Below are positions 26,815 through 33,629 of a stretch of DNA of 64,000 nt, one piece after another (position 1 is the stretch's first letter; the number at the start of each line of letters is the position of its first letter). This DNA is from Spirosoma montaniterrae (GTDB taxonomy: Bacteria; Bacteroidota; Bacteroidia; Cytophagales; Spirosomataceae), in contig NZ_CP014263.1 in assembly GCF_001988955.1 (NCBI RefSeq), positions 5,020,501-5,084,500 on the forward strand. The letters run 5' to 3'. The position numbers and the translations under genes are program-made. The notes under the pieces were generated by a model. That model was given only the letters and a program-made list of their open reading frames with translations, did no database searches and had not been told where the DNA came from.

Positions 26815-28663
26815 TGGGGTCGAGTAGGTAAGGAACGTCGATTCGGACGGTCGTGCCTGCCGGTCCGGTGTCGATAGCTACCTCGCCGGTCAGGCTTTTC
26901 ACTCTGGAATCTACATTCTGCAATCCGATGCCCCGCTGATTATTTACTGTTCGGTCAGTAAAACCCCGCCCGTTATCTTCGATAGTGATGTTGAGATACG
27001 TATCGTGATAAACCAACTGCACTGTGGCGTCGGTGGCCCGGCTGTGTTTGACAATGTTGTGCAACAACTCCTGCACGGCCCGGTATAGAATCAACTCGGC
27101 TGAGGAGGGCAGCACCACCCGCTGCCCCGAACACACAAACAGAAACCGGATGCCCGAAGCCGTTTCGAGCCGGTGGGCAACTTCGGCCACGGCGTCGGGC
27201 AGTCCGAGGTCGTGGAGTTCAACGGGTAGCAGGTTGTGCGAAACGGTACGCACGTCGCGGATGATTTTGTTTAAAAGCTGCTCAGCATCGGGTTGATTGG
27301 GCATTTTGCCGCGTAGAGCGAGCAGACTGGTGCCGATGTCGTCGTGAAGGTCGGCGGCTAAGCGTCGGCGTTCGGTTTCCTGAGCATGGATTAATTGTTC
27401 CTGCGCTACCTGTAACGATTCGGCCTGTTGGCGGTTGCTTCGTTCGAGCAATAGCTGCGAGTGCCGGATAAATCGCTGCCGATAGAGCCAGCCGAGCGTA
27501 ATCACGAACAATTCGACCGTAAAAGCCAGCCGAAACAGCAGCATATCCGGCAGAGGGCTGGGTTGTCCGCTGGCGTTCAGCAAAAAATTTACCGCATAAA
27601 AAAGCAGCATCGACCCCACAGCCGATAATAGAAACAGAGCCGTTGGGCGGTGCGCGTTTTGCCGGAGTGTCTGCGCAATATATCGGGCAAACAACACTGC
27701 GTACCCCATTACGCCCACAATACCAACTCGGTAGCCTAACCCCCAGCCGTTGCCAACAGCCTGCCTGTGGCGCACGGCCTCGATCAGCACCGCCAGTCCT
27801 ACCAATAACCAAACCGGATTGTCCCATTGCCGGGCCGTAAGCCGGGGTAACGACAAAAACCGCCGACTAAATAGTATAAAACAACATAGGCCACTATTCA
27901 GGAAATGACCCAATGCATAGGGGTCATCGAGCCAGTGGAGAGAAGGCGGCAACATAACGCCCCAGCCGTCATTCAGCAGAGAATATATAGTCAAACAACT
28001 GATATAGACGGCATAGTAGAGAAAAATGCGCTGGGCGTCGATCAGGAAATTTAGCAGACCGATGAATACGGCCATCAGAAATATGCCTACGAAAAATGCC
28101 CACGTCCACGTGTCCTGTTGCTGATAAGACAGAAACTGGCTTGGCTCCCAGACCCGAACCCCAAATTTGAGGTAGTCGCCCGGTGGTACGCAGCCTTCGA
28201 TAAACACAGTAGTAGGCTGATTTTCCAGCAGTGGCAGGGCCAGCACAAAATAGCGATGTCGTACAGGCAGATTCGGCCAGTCCGGGCTGGGTGCAGCGGC
28301 TAAGTCGGTATAAGCCACGGGCCGAAAACGGAGTGACGTATCAGGCCGAACGAGCGTAACCCAAACCGTGTCGAGAAAATGGCTGGTCAGCTCAAGCCAG
28401 ACGGTGCGGTTGGTAGTAGACTGGCACCGGAAGAAAGCCCGACCTCTGGTGGTCGTGTTGCCGTAATGCACACCCGATACTGCCTGCCAGTCGGCTATTT
28501 GAATAGGTTGGTGGGTACTTAATTGAGGTCGAATGGGGTGCCGTTCCTGAAAAAGCGGAAGTTGTTCGGCTAATCTAAAGGCTGAATCGAGCCGCAAAAT
28601 GGGCTGGCCCTTGATAGCCGAAACTACCAAAACGAAGATGCCGATAAGAGCCAGCCGGTGCAT
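26777..28663 (-). CDS. 7TM-DISM sensor histidine kinase (HisKA_3 type)
   Basis: From the ATG at 28663 the protein has 628 residues. It has a signal peptide (LALIGIFVLVVSAIKG), an extracellular DISMED2-like beta domain (to about 185), a seven-helix 7TMR-DISM membrane unit (about 190-385), a short coiled coil, and the HisKA_3 box RRRLAADLHDDIG with the phospho-His at about residue 440. An HATPase_c domain follows with NIVKHSRA and EDNGRGF. Longer in-frame starts at 28735 would spoil the signal peptide. Such kinases sense carbohydrate-like or other external ligands. Overlap with the regulator gene implies coupled translation. Confidence 0.85.
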   Translation of the reverse strand: MHRLALIGIFVLVVSAIKGQPILRLDSAFRLAEQLPLFQERHPIRPQLSTHQPIQIADWQAVSGVHYGNTTTRGRAFFRCQSTTNRTVWLELTSHFLDTVWVTLVRPDTSLRFRPVAYTDLAAAPSPDWPNLPVRHRYFVLALPLLENQPTTVFIEGCVPPGDYLKFGVRVWEPSQFLSYQQQDTWTWAFFVGIFLMAVFIGLLNFLIDAQRIFLYYAVYISCLTIYSLLNDGWGVMLPPSLHWLDDPYALGHFLNSGLCCFILFSRRFLSLPRLTARQWDNPVWLLVGLAVLIEAVRHRQAVGNGWGLGYRVGIVGVMGYAVLFARYIAQTLRQNAHRPTALFLLSAVGSMLLFYAVNFLLNASGQPSPLPDMLLFRLAFTVELFVITLGWLYRQRFIRHSQLLLERSNRQQAESLQVAQEQLIHAQETERRRLAADLHDDIGTSLLALRGKMPNQPDAEQLLNKIIRDVRTVSHNLLPVELHDLGLPDAVAEVAHRLETASGIRFLFVCSGQRVVLPSSAELILYRAVQELLHNIVKHSRATDATVQLVYHDTYLNITIEDNGRGFTDRTVNNQRGIGLQNVDSRVKSLTGEVAIDTGPAGTTVRIDVPYLLDPNDRHAQNPHTAG

Positions 28664-28854
28664 ACGAGTTTTTGTTACAACACAAAGAAAATCAGAACCT
28701 ACATACAAATAAGATAGAAACCGTGAAAAAGCCACTGCAATCCGGGTAATCTCCCATTGTCTGAAACCAGCACAGAAACTGACCTTTGTTGCAACGCCAA
28801 CGGTCAGCGATGGCCTGATAGCGAGAAGTTTATCTATTCACACCAAACCATTTT

Positions 28855-29673
28855 ATGGCTATGAAAAAGTGGCTACTGCTCACGCGGTTGAGCGCATTTG
28901 TTTTAACGGTATTTATACTGACGTATGCCTGTAAAGGGCCCGAAGGTCCACAAGGCCCCATTGGCCCACAGGGAACACAGGGTACTATAGGGGTAACCGG
29001 CCCGCAGGGGGTTAGCGGAGCAACCGGCGCAACCGGGCCGCAGGGCGTCAGTGGGGCAACGGGAGCCACCGGCCCCCAGGGACCGCAAGGCCCGCAGGGG
29101 CCAATAGGCAACGCTAACGTAGCGTACACTGCCTGGAGGGTTGTCGACAATAGCGGCAACTACTCACGCACGTCTGATAACATGATGGTGTACATGGGTA
29201 ACGAAGGTAAAACAGCCTCTACGCTGCTAACGAAGGAAGTAATGGATAAGTCACTGGTTTATATCTACTTTAAATTTGGGCAGTTGCTCTACGACCAGTC
29301 GGTTGGCACAAATCAACTCCGCGAGCGTATTCAGCAGGGTAACGCTACAGGCATGACGAAAATACCGGGCCACACTACGAGCGAATTTAACGATTACATT
29401 TATTACAATGTCAGTCACGATTACTTAGGCGAAAATTACCTGCGATTCAATGTAAATCTGTTCACGCAAACCTGGGATCAGGCGCAGGCTAAGTGGGTGC
29501 CAAACTCCGAGATGGTCGGCAAAAACGCCCAATACTTCCGCGACATGGTAAAAGAACTGCCACAATATCGCATCGTTATCGTGAATGGGAGTACGCTGAC
29601 TGGCGGTCGGCGGGCTGCGGTTGACTTCAAAGATTACGCGGCTGTAAAACAGGCATTTAACATCCCTGACTGA
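28855..29673 (+). CDS. Lipoprotein with collagen-like Gly-X-Y repeat
   Basis: This 272-residue protein has a lipoprotein signal ending ILTYAC. The collagen-like tract begins immediately after the lipid-attached Cys, with about 20 Gly-X-Y triplets rich in GPQ, GAT and GPI and an internal duplication of [13 protein letters not shown] globular domain of about 180 residues without recognised motif follows. The tract would form a trimeric stalk at the cell surface. An alternative ATG lies two codons downstream (28861). The gene diverges from the sensor kinase; a terminator follows at 29681-29719. Confidence 0.8.
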   Translation: MAMKKWLLLTRLSAFVLTVFILTYACKGPEGPQGPIGPQGTQGTIGVTGPQGVSGATGATGPQGVSGATGATGPQGPQGPQGPIGNANVAYTAWRVVDNSGNYSRTSDNMMVYMGNEGKTASTLLTKEVMDKSLVYIYFKFGQLLYDQSVGTNQLRERIQQGNATGMTKIPGHTTSEFNDYIYYNVSHDYLGENYLRFNVNLFTQTWDQAQAKWVPNSEMVGKNAQYFRDMVKELPQYRIVIVNGSTLTGGRRAAVDFKDYAAVKQAFNIPD

Positions 29674-29680
29674 TGCGTAG

Positions 29681-29719
29681 CAACGCCCGTCCCAGACGCG
29701 TAGTCCGGGATGGGCGTTG
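29681..29719 (+). terminator. Terminator hairpin after the collagen-like gene
   Basis: CAACGCCCGTCCC (29681-29693) pairs with GGGATGGGCGTTG (29707-29719) with a single G-T pair in a 13-bp stem. There is no strong T run, so it may be a repeat-derived hairpin rather than a classical terminator. Confidence 0.55.
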
Positions 29720-29827
29720 GTGCAGATACCGAACGATAATATCCCCCCATCCGGGTATGGCGGAAGTAATTAAGTTGATTGATATTTACGATCACTAAGC
29801 CTCTATTCACCAGACTTCTGTAAACAA

Positions 29828-29848
29828 CTCCGGGCTAAAGCGCGGGAG
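29828..29848. repeat. Right-end hairpin of the IS605-type element
   Basis: The sequence folds around CTAAAG with arms CTCCGGG and CGCGGGAG that are imperfectly paired. In related elements the 3' part of tnpB plus this end yields the guide-bearing omega RNA, with the guide taken from the DNA just beyond, here bases below 29828 on the minus strand. That RNA is an inference. Confidence 0.6.
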
Positions 29849-29858
29849 CATTCAACCC

Positions 29859-30997
29859 TCAATACCGATGTTCGATAGAACAATACAGCACGGAGTTTTC
29901 AGGACGGTTTACAACGCCCCCGACCGCAGCAATGTTTCGCGCCCCGTTGAGGTCAGCGTCGCAACAGGTGCCGCAGTTTGTACATGTAAAGGACTTGCCC
30001 TTGCGGTGTCCAATGTGGTAGCATACGTGGCACGTCTTACTGGTGTAAGCCGGTGGGATAAACACCACTGGCACACCCGCCAACTGAGCCTTGTAGCTGA
30101 TAAAGCTACGAAGCTGGTAGAACGACCACAAATTGTGTTCCCGCTTTTGGGTCTTGCCAAGCCGTTTATTCGCTCTATCGCGAATGCCTTCAAGATTTTC
30201 CAAAGCCAGACCGCGACCACTTGCTTTTGCTTTGGCAACCAGCCGCTTACTGATGGTATGGTTAATAAGGGTTCCCGTCGTGTGCTCCTTCTTCGAGATG
30301 CGTTTGAGCAAACGGCGGGTATTTTTAATCGTACTACGGGATGCACCGGCTTTCTTTTTGGCCTGAACACTGCCGCGAATAGCCGCCCGTTTCTTGCGGT
30401 ATTGGCGAATGTCAGCACCCGCAAACCCTTCTCCGTCGCTGTCGGTCGCAATGTCAACAATGCCGAGGTCAACGCCAAGCAGTTGGTCTACTTCGGACGT
30501 TTCCTCATCGGGCAAATCACAGGTTGCCAGCAAGTAATACTTGCCGGGTCCGGCCCCCGGTTGCGGTAGACCAAATCCGACTCGCCTTGTTGGTAGGCCA
30601 ACAGCCGTTCGTGATGCTGACCACCGACGTAAGGAATCGTAAGCCGACCGGCAAGCGTCCAGATGGAAACGGTCTTCTTATGGGGCTTGTAGGAAACAAT
30701 TCGACTGTCGTAAGCAATGGCTCCAGTTGGTCGAAACTCGCGCTGAACTCTTTTGTCCAACTTATAAGCATCAACCACTTTGGCAATACAGCGAACGACC
30801 ATTTGGCTACTGAGCCCAAAGCGTTCTTTGGTCGAATAGTAGAGCAATTTGTGCAAGCCAAACTGCTTAAACTGCTTGTTCTCCCAGGCGCCCTGACTGA
30901 TAAAATTACAGGCTTGATTGGCGCGGGTGAGCGTATCGAGCAGGGCTTGTGCCTGTTCGATAGTGGGTAGGAGTTTGATTTTGGCCGTGAGTTTCAC
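29859..30997 (-). pseudogene. tnpB: tnpB, split by a -1 frameshift
   Basis: The first part, from a GTG at 30997 (VKLTAKIKLLPTIEQAQ), is a normal TnpB N terminus. It runs through GRLTIPYVGG to about 30560, then leaves frame. The second part, in another frame, continues KYYLLATCDLPDEET and reaches the stop at 29859. It holds the RuvC acids (GVDLGI, ALENLEGI, DADLNGARN) and zinc-ribbon cysteines (CHVC, CTNC). Adding one G to the GGGGG run near 30560 would rejoin the frames. TnpB is an RNA-guided nuclease; all catalytic motifs survive, so the break is recent or a read error. Confidence 0.8.
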
Positions 30998-31065
30998 CCG
31001 GTCTGGATTGACAGCACTAAGGTAGTGAAAGTTCTCAATAGTTGAACCAAAGCAGAGGAAAAAGT

Positions 31066-31109
31066 AAGGCATTTCCTCCCCCGGCTAAAGCCGGGAGTAT
31101 CCATGCCTT
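31066..31109. repeat. Left-end hairpin of the IS605-type element
   Basis: An outer stem AAGGCAT (31066-31072) with ATGCCTT (31103-31109) encloses an inner stem whose core is CCGGCTAAAGCCGG. The core resembles the right-end hairpin at 29828-29848. Confidence 0.65.
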
Positions 31110-31116
31110 TTCCTTC

Positions 31117-31554
31117 ATGAATGCCAAAACGCTACTGCTGACGTTTTACCTGGTTAGCCTCGGCACCGCTTTCGCTCAAACCAAACCGACTAAGATGAAA
31201 TTTCTTGTCCACATCACCTGCGGCCCCGCCGACCCAACCCGTGCGGCACTTGGCTTTCTGGTTGCTAAAACGGCCCTGTCCGAGGGCCATACGGTTACGC
31301 TCTTTCTCGCGGGCGATGCTGCTGTGTTGCTCCGCGATGCTGAACTCGACAAAGTGGAAGGGTTGGGTACGGGCAAACTCCGCGAACACTACGACGCATT
31401 GGCGAAAGGGGGGGTACGGTTCTTCGTGTCGGGCATGTCGGCCAAAGCGCGGGGCATTACCGACGCCGACATTGCCGGAAAGCCCGCAGAATTTGCCATG
31501 CCCACCAAATTAGTTCAACTCGCTGCCGACAGCGACAGGTTGTTCACGTATTAA
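31117..31554 (+). CDS. Exported DsrE/DsrF-like protein
   Basis: This 145-residue protein has a signal peptide (LLLTFYLVSLGTAFAQ) and a DsrE-like fold: MKFLVHITCGPADPTRAALG, then ALSEGHTVTLFLAGDAAVLL and GVRFFVSGMSAKARGI. DsrE proteins handle sulfur or bind small ligands, but the conserved sulfurtransferase Cys is only plausibly the one in ITCGP. The ATG at 31117 is preferred because it begins the signal peptide; the longer frame runs back into the IS605-type end. A small DUF1059 gene follows after 34 bases. Confidence 0.75.
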   Translation: MNAKTLLLTFYLVSLGTAFAQTKPTKMKFLVHITCGPADPTRAALGFLVAKTALSEGHTVTLFLAGDAAVLLRDAELDKVEGLGTGKLREHYDALAKGGVRFFVSGMSAKARGITDADIAGKPAEFAMPTKLVQLAADSDRLFTY

Positions 31555-31588
31555 CTTTCTTTCATAAAACCCCAACCATCAAAACGCC

Positions 31589-31759
31589 ATGAAAACCCTG
31601 AACTGCCGCGATGCCGGTTTCGACTGCAACGCCCAAATTAAAGCCGAAACCGACGAAGAAATTCTGACGCAGGCCGCTGAACACGCCAGCACCGTTCACG
31701 GCGTGGCGGTAACGCCCGAACTGGCCGAGGGCCTGAAATCGCTCATTCGTGAAGAGTAA
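31589..31759 (+). CDS. DUF1059 small protein
   Basis: This 56-residue protein reads MKTLNCRDAGFDCNAQIKAE then TDEEILTQAAEHASTVHG, the full pattern of the DUF1059 family, with Cys6 and Cys13. The family is short, cytoplasmic and uncharacterised; members often lie near redox or stress genes. It follows the DsrE gene by 34 bases in the same direction. The hairpin at 31790-31837 ends the unit. Confidence 0.85.
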   Translation: MKTLNCRDAGFDCNAQIKAETDEEILTQAAEHASTVHGVAVTPELAEGLKSLIREE

Positions 31760-31789
31760 CGATTACCGAAAATACAGTAGTCTTCAGGA

Positions 31790-31837
31790 AGTAAGGCTTA
31801 TTTTAGGGGCGTCGAAGCCCTCAAAATAAGCCTTACT
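31790..31837 (+). terminator. Terminator hairpin
   Basis: AGTAAGGCTTATTTT (31790-31804) pairs perfectly with AAAATAAGCCTTACT (31823-31837), and a short T run follows at 31839-31845. It separates the DsrE-DUF1059 unit from the next gene. Confidence 0.75.
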
Positions 31838-31849
31838 CTTTTTTTGCCA

Positions 31850-33040
31850 ATGGACCCGAAACCCCTGCTTACGTCAACCCGGCTACAATCGCTCGATGCG
31901 TACCGGGGTTTTGTTATGTTGCTGATGATGGCCGAGGTACTCCGGTTTCACAAAATTCACGAGGCTCTGCCCAATAGCGACTTCTGGTCGTTCATGGCTT
32001 ACCATCAGGACCACGTTGCCTGGGCGGGATGTTCGCTGCACGATTTGATTCAGCCGTCGTTTTCGTTTCTGGTAGGCGTGGCTCTGCCGTATTCCCTTGC
32101 CAGTCGGCAGGCGGGCGGGCAGTCGGTGGCGGTGCAGTGGCGACACGCGCTGTGGCGGTCGTTGCTGCTGGTGCTGCTGGGTGTTTTCCTGCGGTCGATA
32201 GGCAGCAAACAAACGTATTTTACCTTCGAGGATACGCTGTCGCAGATTGGTTTGGGCTATCCGGTTCTATTTGCGTTAGGATTTACGACGGTCGCGCGGC
32301 AGTGGCTGGCCTTTGGCGGGCTGGTGGCAGGCTACTGGCTGGTGAGTGTGTTGTATCCGGCACCCGGTCCTGATTTTCCGTATGAAACGGTTGGCGTTCC
32401 GGCCAACTGGCCGCATCATTATACTGGACTTATGGCCCACTTCAACAAAAACAGCAATCTGGCCTGGGCGTTCGATACGTGGTTCCTGAACCTGTTTCCG
32501 CGCGAAAAACCGTTCCTGTTCAACGGGGGCGGCTATGCTACGTTGAGTTTTATACCGACACTGGCAACGATGGTGCTGGGGTTGCTGGCCGGGCAATGGC
32601 TTCGCACGGGGTGGCCTGTGCCCGTGCTCCTGCGCCGACTGCTTCTGGCGGCTGGGGCTGGTATATTGCTGGGCGTGCTGGCGCAGTGGCTGGGCCTGTG
32701 TCCGGTGGTGAAGCGTATCTGGACACCCGCGTGGGTGTTGTTTAGCGGAGGTTGCTGTTTCGCACTGCTAACTCTGTTCTACTATGTTATCGACGTCCGA
32801 AAACACCAGCGTTGGGCGTATTTCCTGATTGTGATTGGCACCAATTCCATTGCGGCCTACTGCATTGCTCACTTCATCGAATCGTTTGTGGTCAGTTCGT
32901 TTTACACGCACTTCGGACCCGCGCCGTTCCTGGTTTTCGGGCCTGCCTACGAACCGCTGCTTCTCGGAATGGCTACGTTGCTAATCTACTGGCTCATTCT
33001 GCGCTGGCTCTACAAACGTCGTATTTTTATCAAAATCTAA
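31850..33040 (+). CDS. Multi-pass acyltransferase-like membrane protein (DUF5009 type)
   Basis: This 396-residue protein has about ten membrane helices. It opens with the motif RLQSLDAYRGFVMLLMM seen in heparan-alpha-glucosaminide N-acetyltransferase-like and DUF5009 proteins. HDLIQPSFSFLVGVALPYSL follows, a helix pair whose His is a likely catalytic or acyl-carrying residue in relatives. I infer transfer of acyl groups across the membrane onto a surface glycan; substrate not known. The frame also allows a TTG start at 31844, but the ATG at 31850 is more probable. A response-regulator remnant lies just beyond its stop on the other strand. Confidence 0.75.
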   Translation: MDPKPLLTSTRLQSLDAYRGFVMLLMMAEVLRFHKIHEALPNSDFWSFMAYHQDHVAWAGCSLHDLIQPSFSFLVGVALPYSLASRQAGGQSVAVQWRHALWRSLLLVLLGVFLRSIGSKQTYFTFEDTLSQIGLGYPVLFALGFTTVARQWLAFGGLVAGYWLVSVLYPAPGPDFPYETVGVPANWPHHYTGLMAHFNKNSNLAWAFDTWFLNLFPREKPFLFNGGGYATLSFIPTLATMVLGLLAGQWLRTGWPVPVLLRRLLLAAGAGILLGVLAQWLGLCPVVKRIWTPAWVLFSGGCCFALLTLFYYVIDVRKHQRWAYFLIVIGTNSIAAYCIAHFIESFVVSSFYTHFGPAPFLVFGPAYEPLLLGMATLLIYWLILRWLYKRRIFIKI

Positions 33041-33050
33041 AGCCCCAGAT

Positions 33051-33131
33051 TCATAGGCCGTGCCGAATGGCGAACTGAATGAGGTCGGTGACTTTGCTGA
33101 TGTTGGCGTAGCGAGAAAACCCGGTCAGTAA
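33051..33131 (-). pseudogene. C-terminal remnant of a LuxR-type response regulator
   Basis: On the minus strand the frame ending with TGA at 33051-33053 reads GFSRYANISKVTDLIQFAIR then HGL. This is the typical last helix and C terminus of a LuxR/NarL regulator; compare the end KLNIDHVAKLLDFANEHGI of the regulator at 26182. Nothing of the receiver or the first two helices of the DNA-binding domain is visible upstream, so it looks like the end of a deleted gene. Confidence 0.5.
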
Positions 33132-33132
33132 A

Positions 33133-33150
33133 AACGGGAAATTTCCCGTT
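33133..33150. repeat. 18-bp perfect palindrome
   Basis: AACGGGAAATTTCCCGTT is a perfect 18-bp palindrome without a loop, located between the regulator remnant and the start of the next gene. It could be a protein-binding site or a hairpin remnant; no function is shown. Confidence 0.5.
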
Positions 33151-33206
33151 GCTTTCCTGCATTGCGAATGAGGTACTTTACGATGAACTTTCTGCTTCTA
33201 TATACA

Positions 33207-33599
33207 ATGAACGCCCGAAACCTATTTTCCTTCGTCGCTTTTGTCTCCCTGCTATTTGGGTTGGGGCTTGTTTTCACTATCAAGCAGATGGCCGATCTGT
33301 ACCTGACTAATCCCGGCTGGGTCAATCCCGGTACTACATTTGTCGCGCAGAGTTGGGGCGCGTTGCTGATCGCGGTGGGCGTGGGTTGCTGGGCCGTCCG
33401 CAACGATGGTCTCACGACCGGGAGCCGAGCCATGCTGTTAATGCTGGTGGTAACGAACGTGGGCTGGATTGTGCTGCATACGTTGGCAATCGTCAATGGG
33501 GTAGAAACTCCGATGGCCTGGTTTCAGGTAGTTATGTCGGTGGTCGTGGCTGGCTGGTCGGCCATGCTGCTACGTCGGCCAGTAGGCGCGATGGCCTGA
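33207..33599 (+). CDS. Four-helix membrane protein, function unknown
   Basis: From the ATG at 33207 the protein has 130 residues and four predicted membrane helices (LFSFVAFVSLLFGLGLVF; WGALLIAVGVGCWAV; AMLLMLVVTNVGWIVLHTL; WFQVVMSVVVAGWSAMLL). Short polar links include VNPGTTFVAQ between the first two. The pattern resembles small DUF4345-like or DoxX-like membrane proteins, but I cannot name the family. In-frame ATGs further upstream (33168, 33183) remain possible starts. Confidence 0.6.
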   Translation: MNARNLFSFVAFVSLLFGLGLVFTIKQMADLYLTNPGWVNPGTTFVAQSWGALLIAVGVGCWAVRNDGLTTGSRAMLLMLVVTNVGWIVLHTLAIVNGVETPMAWFQVVMSVVVAGWSAMLLRRPVGAMA

Positions 33600-33629
33600 T
33601 TTTGTTAGTTGCTCTAATACTTTCTCGCT

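Larger units (their letters stand above)
29828..31109 (-). mobile_element. IS605/IS1341-type element, tnpB only
   Basis: The element is bounded by two related subterminal hairpins: the right end at 29828-29848 (CTCCGGGCTAAAGC core) and the left end at 31066-31109 (CCGGCTAAAGCCGG core inside an outer AAGGCAT/ATGCCTT stem). It contains only a frameshifted tnpB and no tnpA, so it could move only with TnpA supplied in trans. True ends may extend a few bases beyond the hairpins. It lies between the collagen-like lipoprotein and the DsrE gene, whose ATG begins seven bases after the left-end hairpin. Confidence 0.75.

Noticed and set aside
29740..29827. Possible tRNA or small RNA beside the IS605-type element
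   Set aside because: No cloverleaf could be drawn; only the right-end hairpin is supported.
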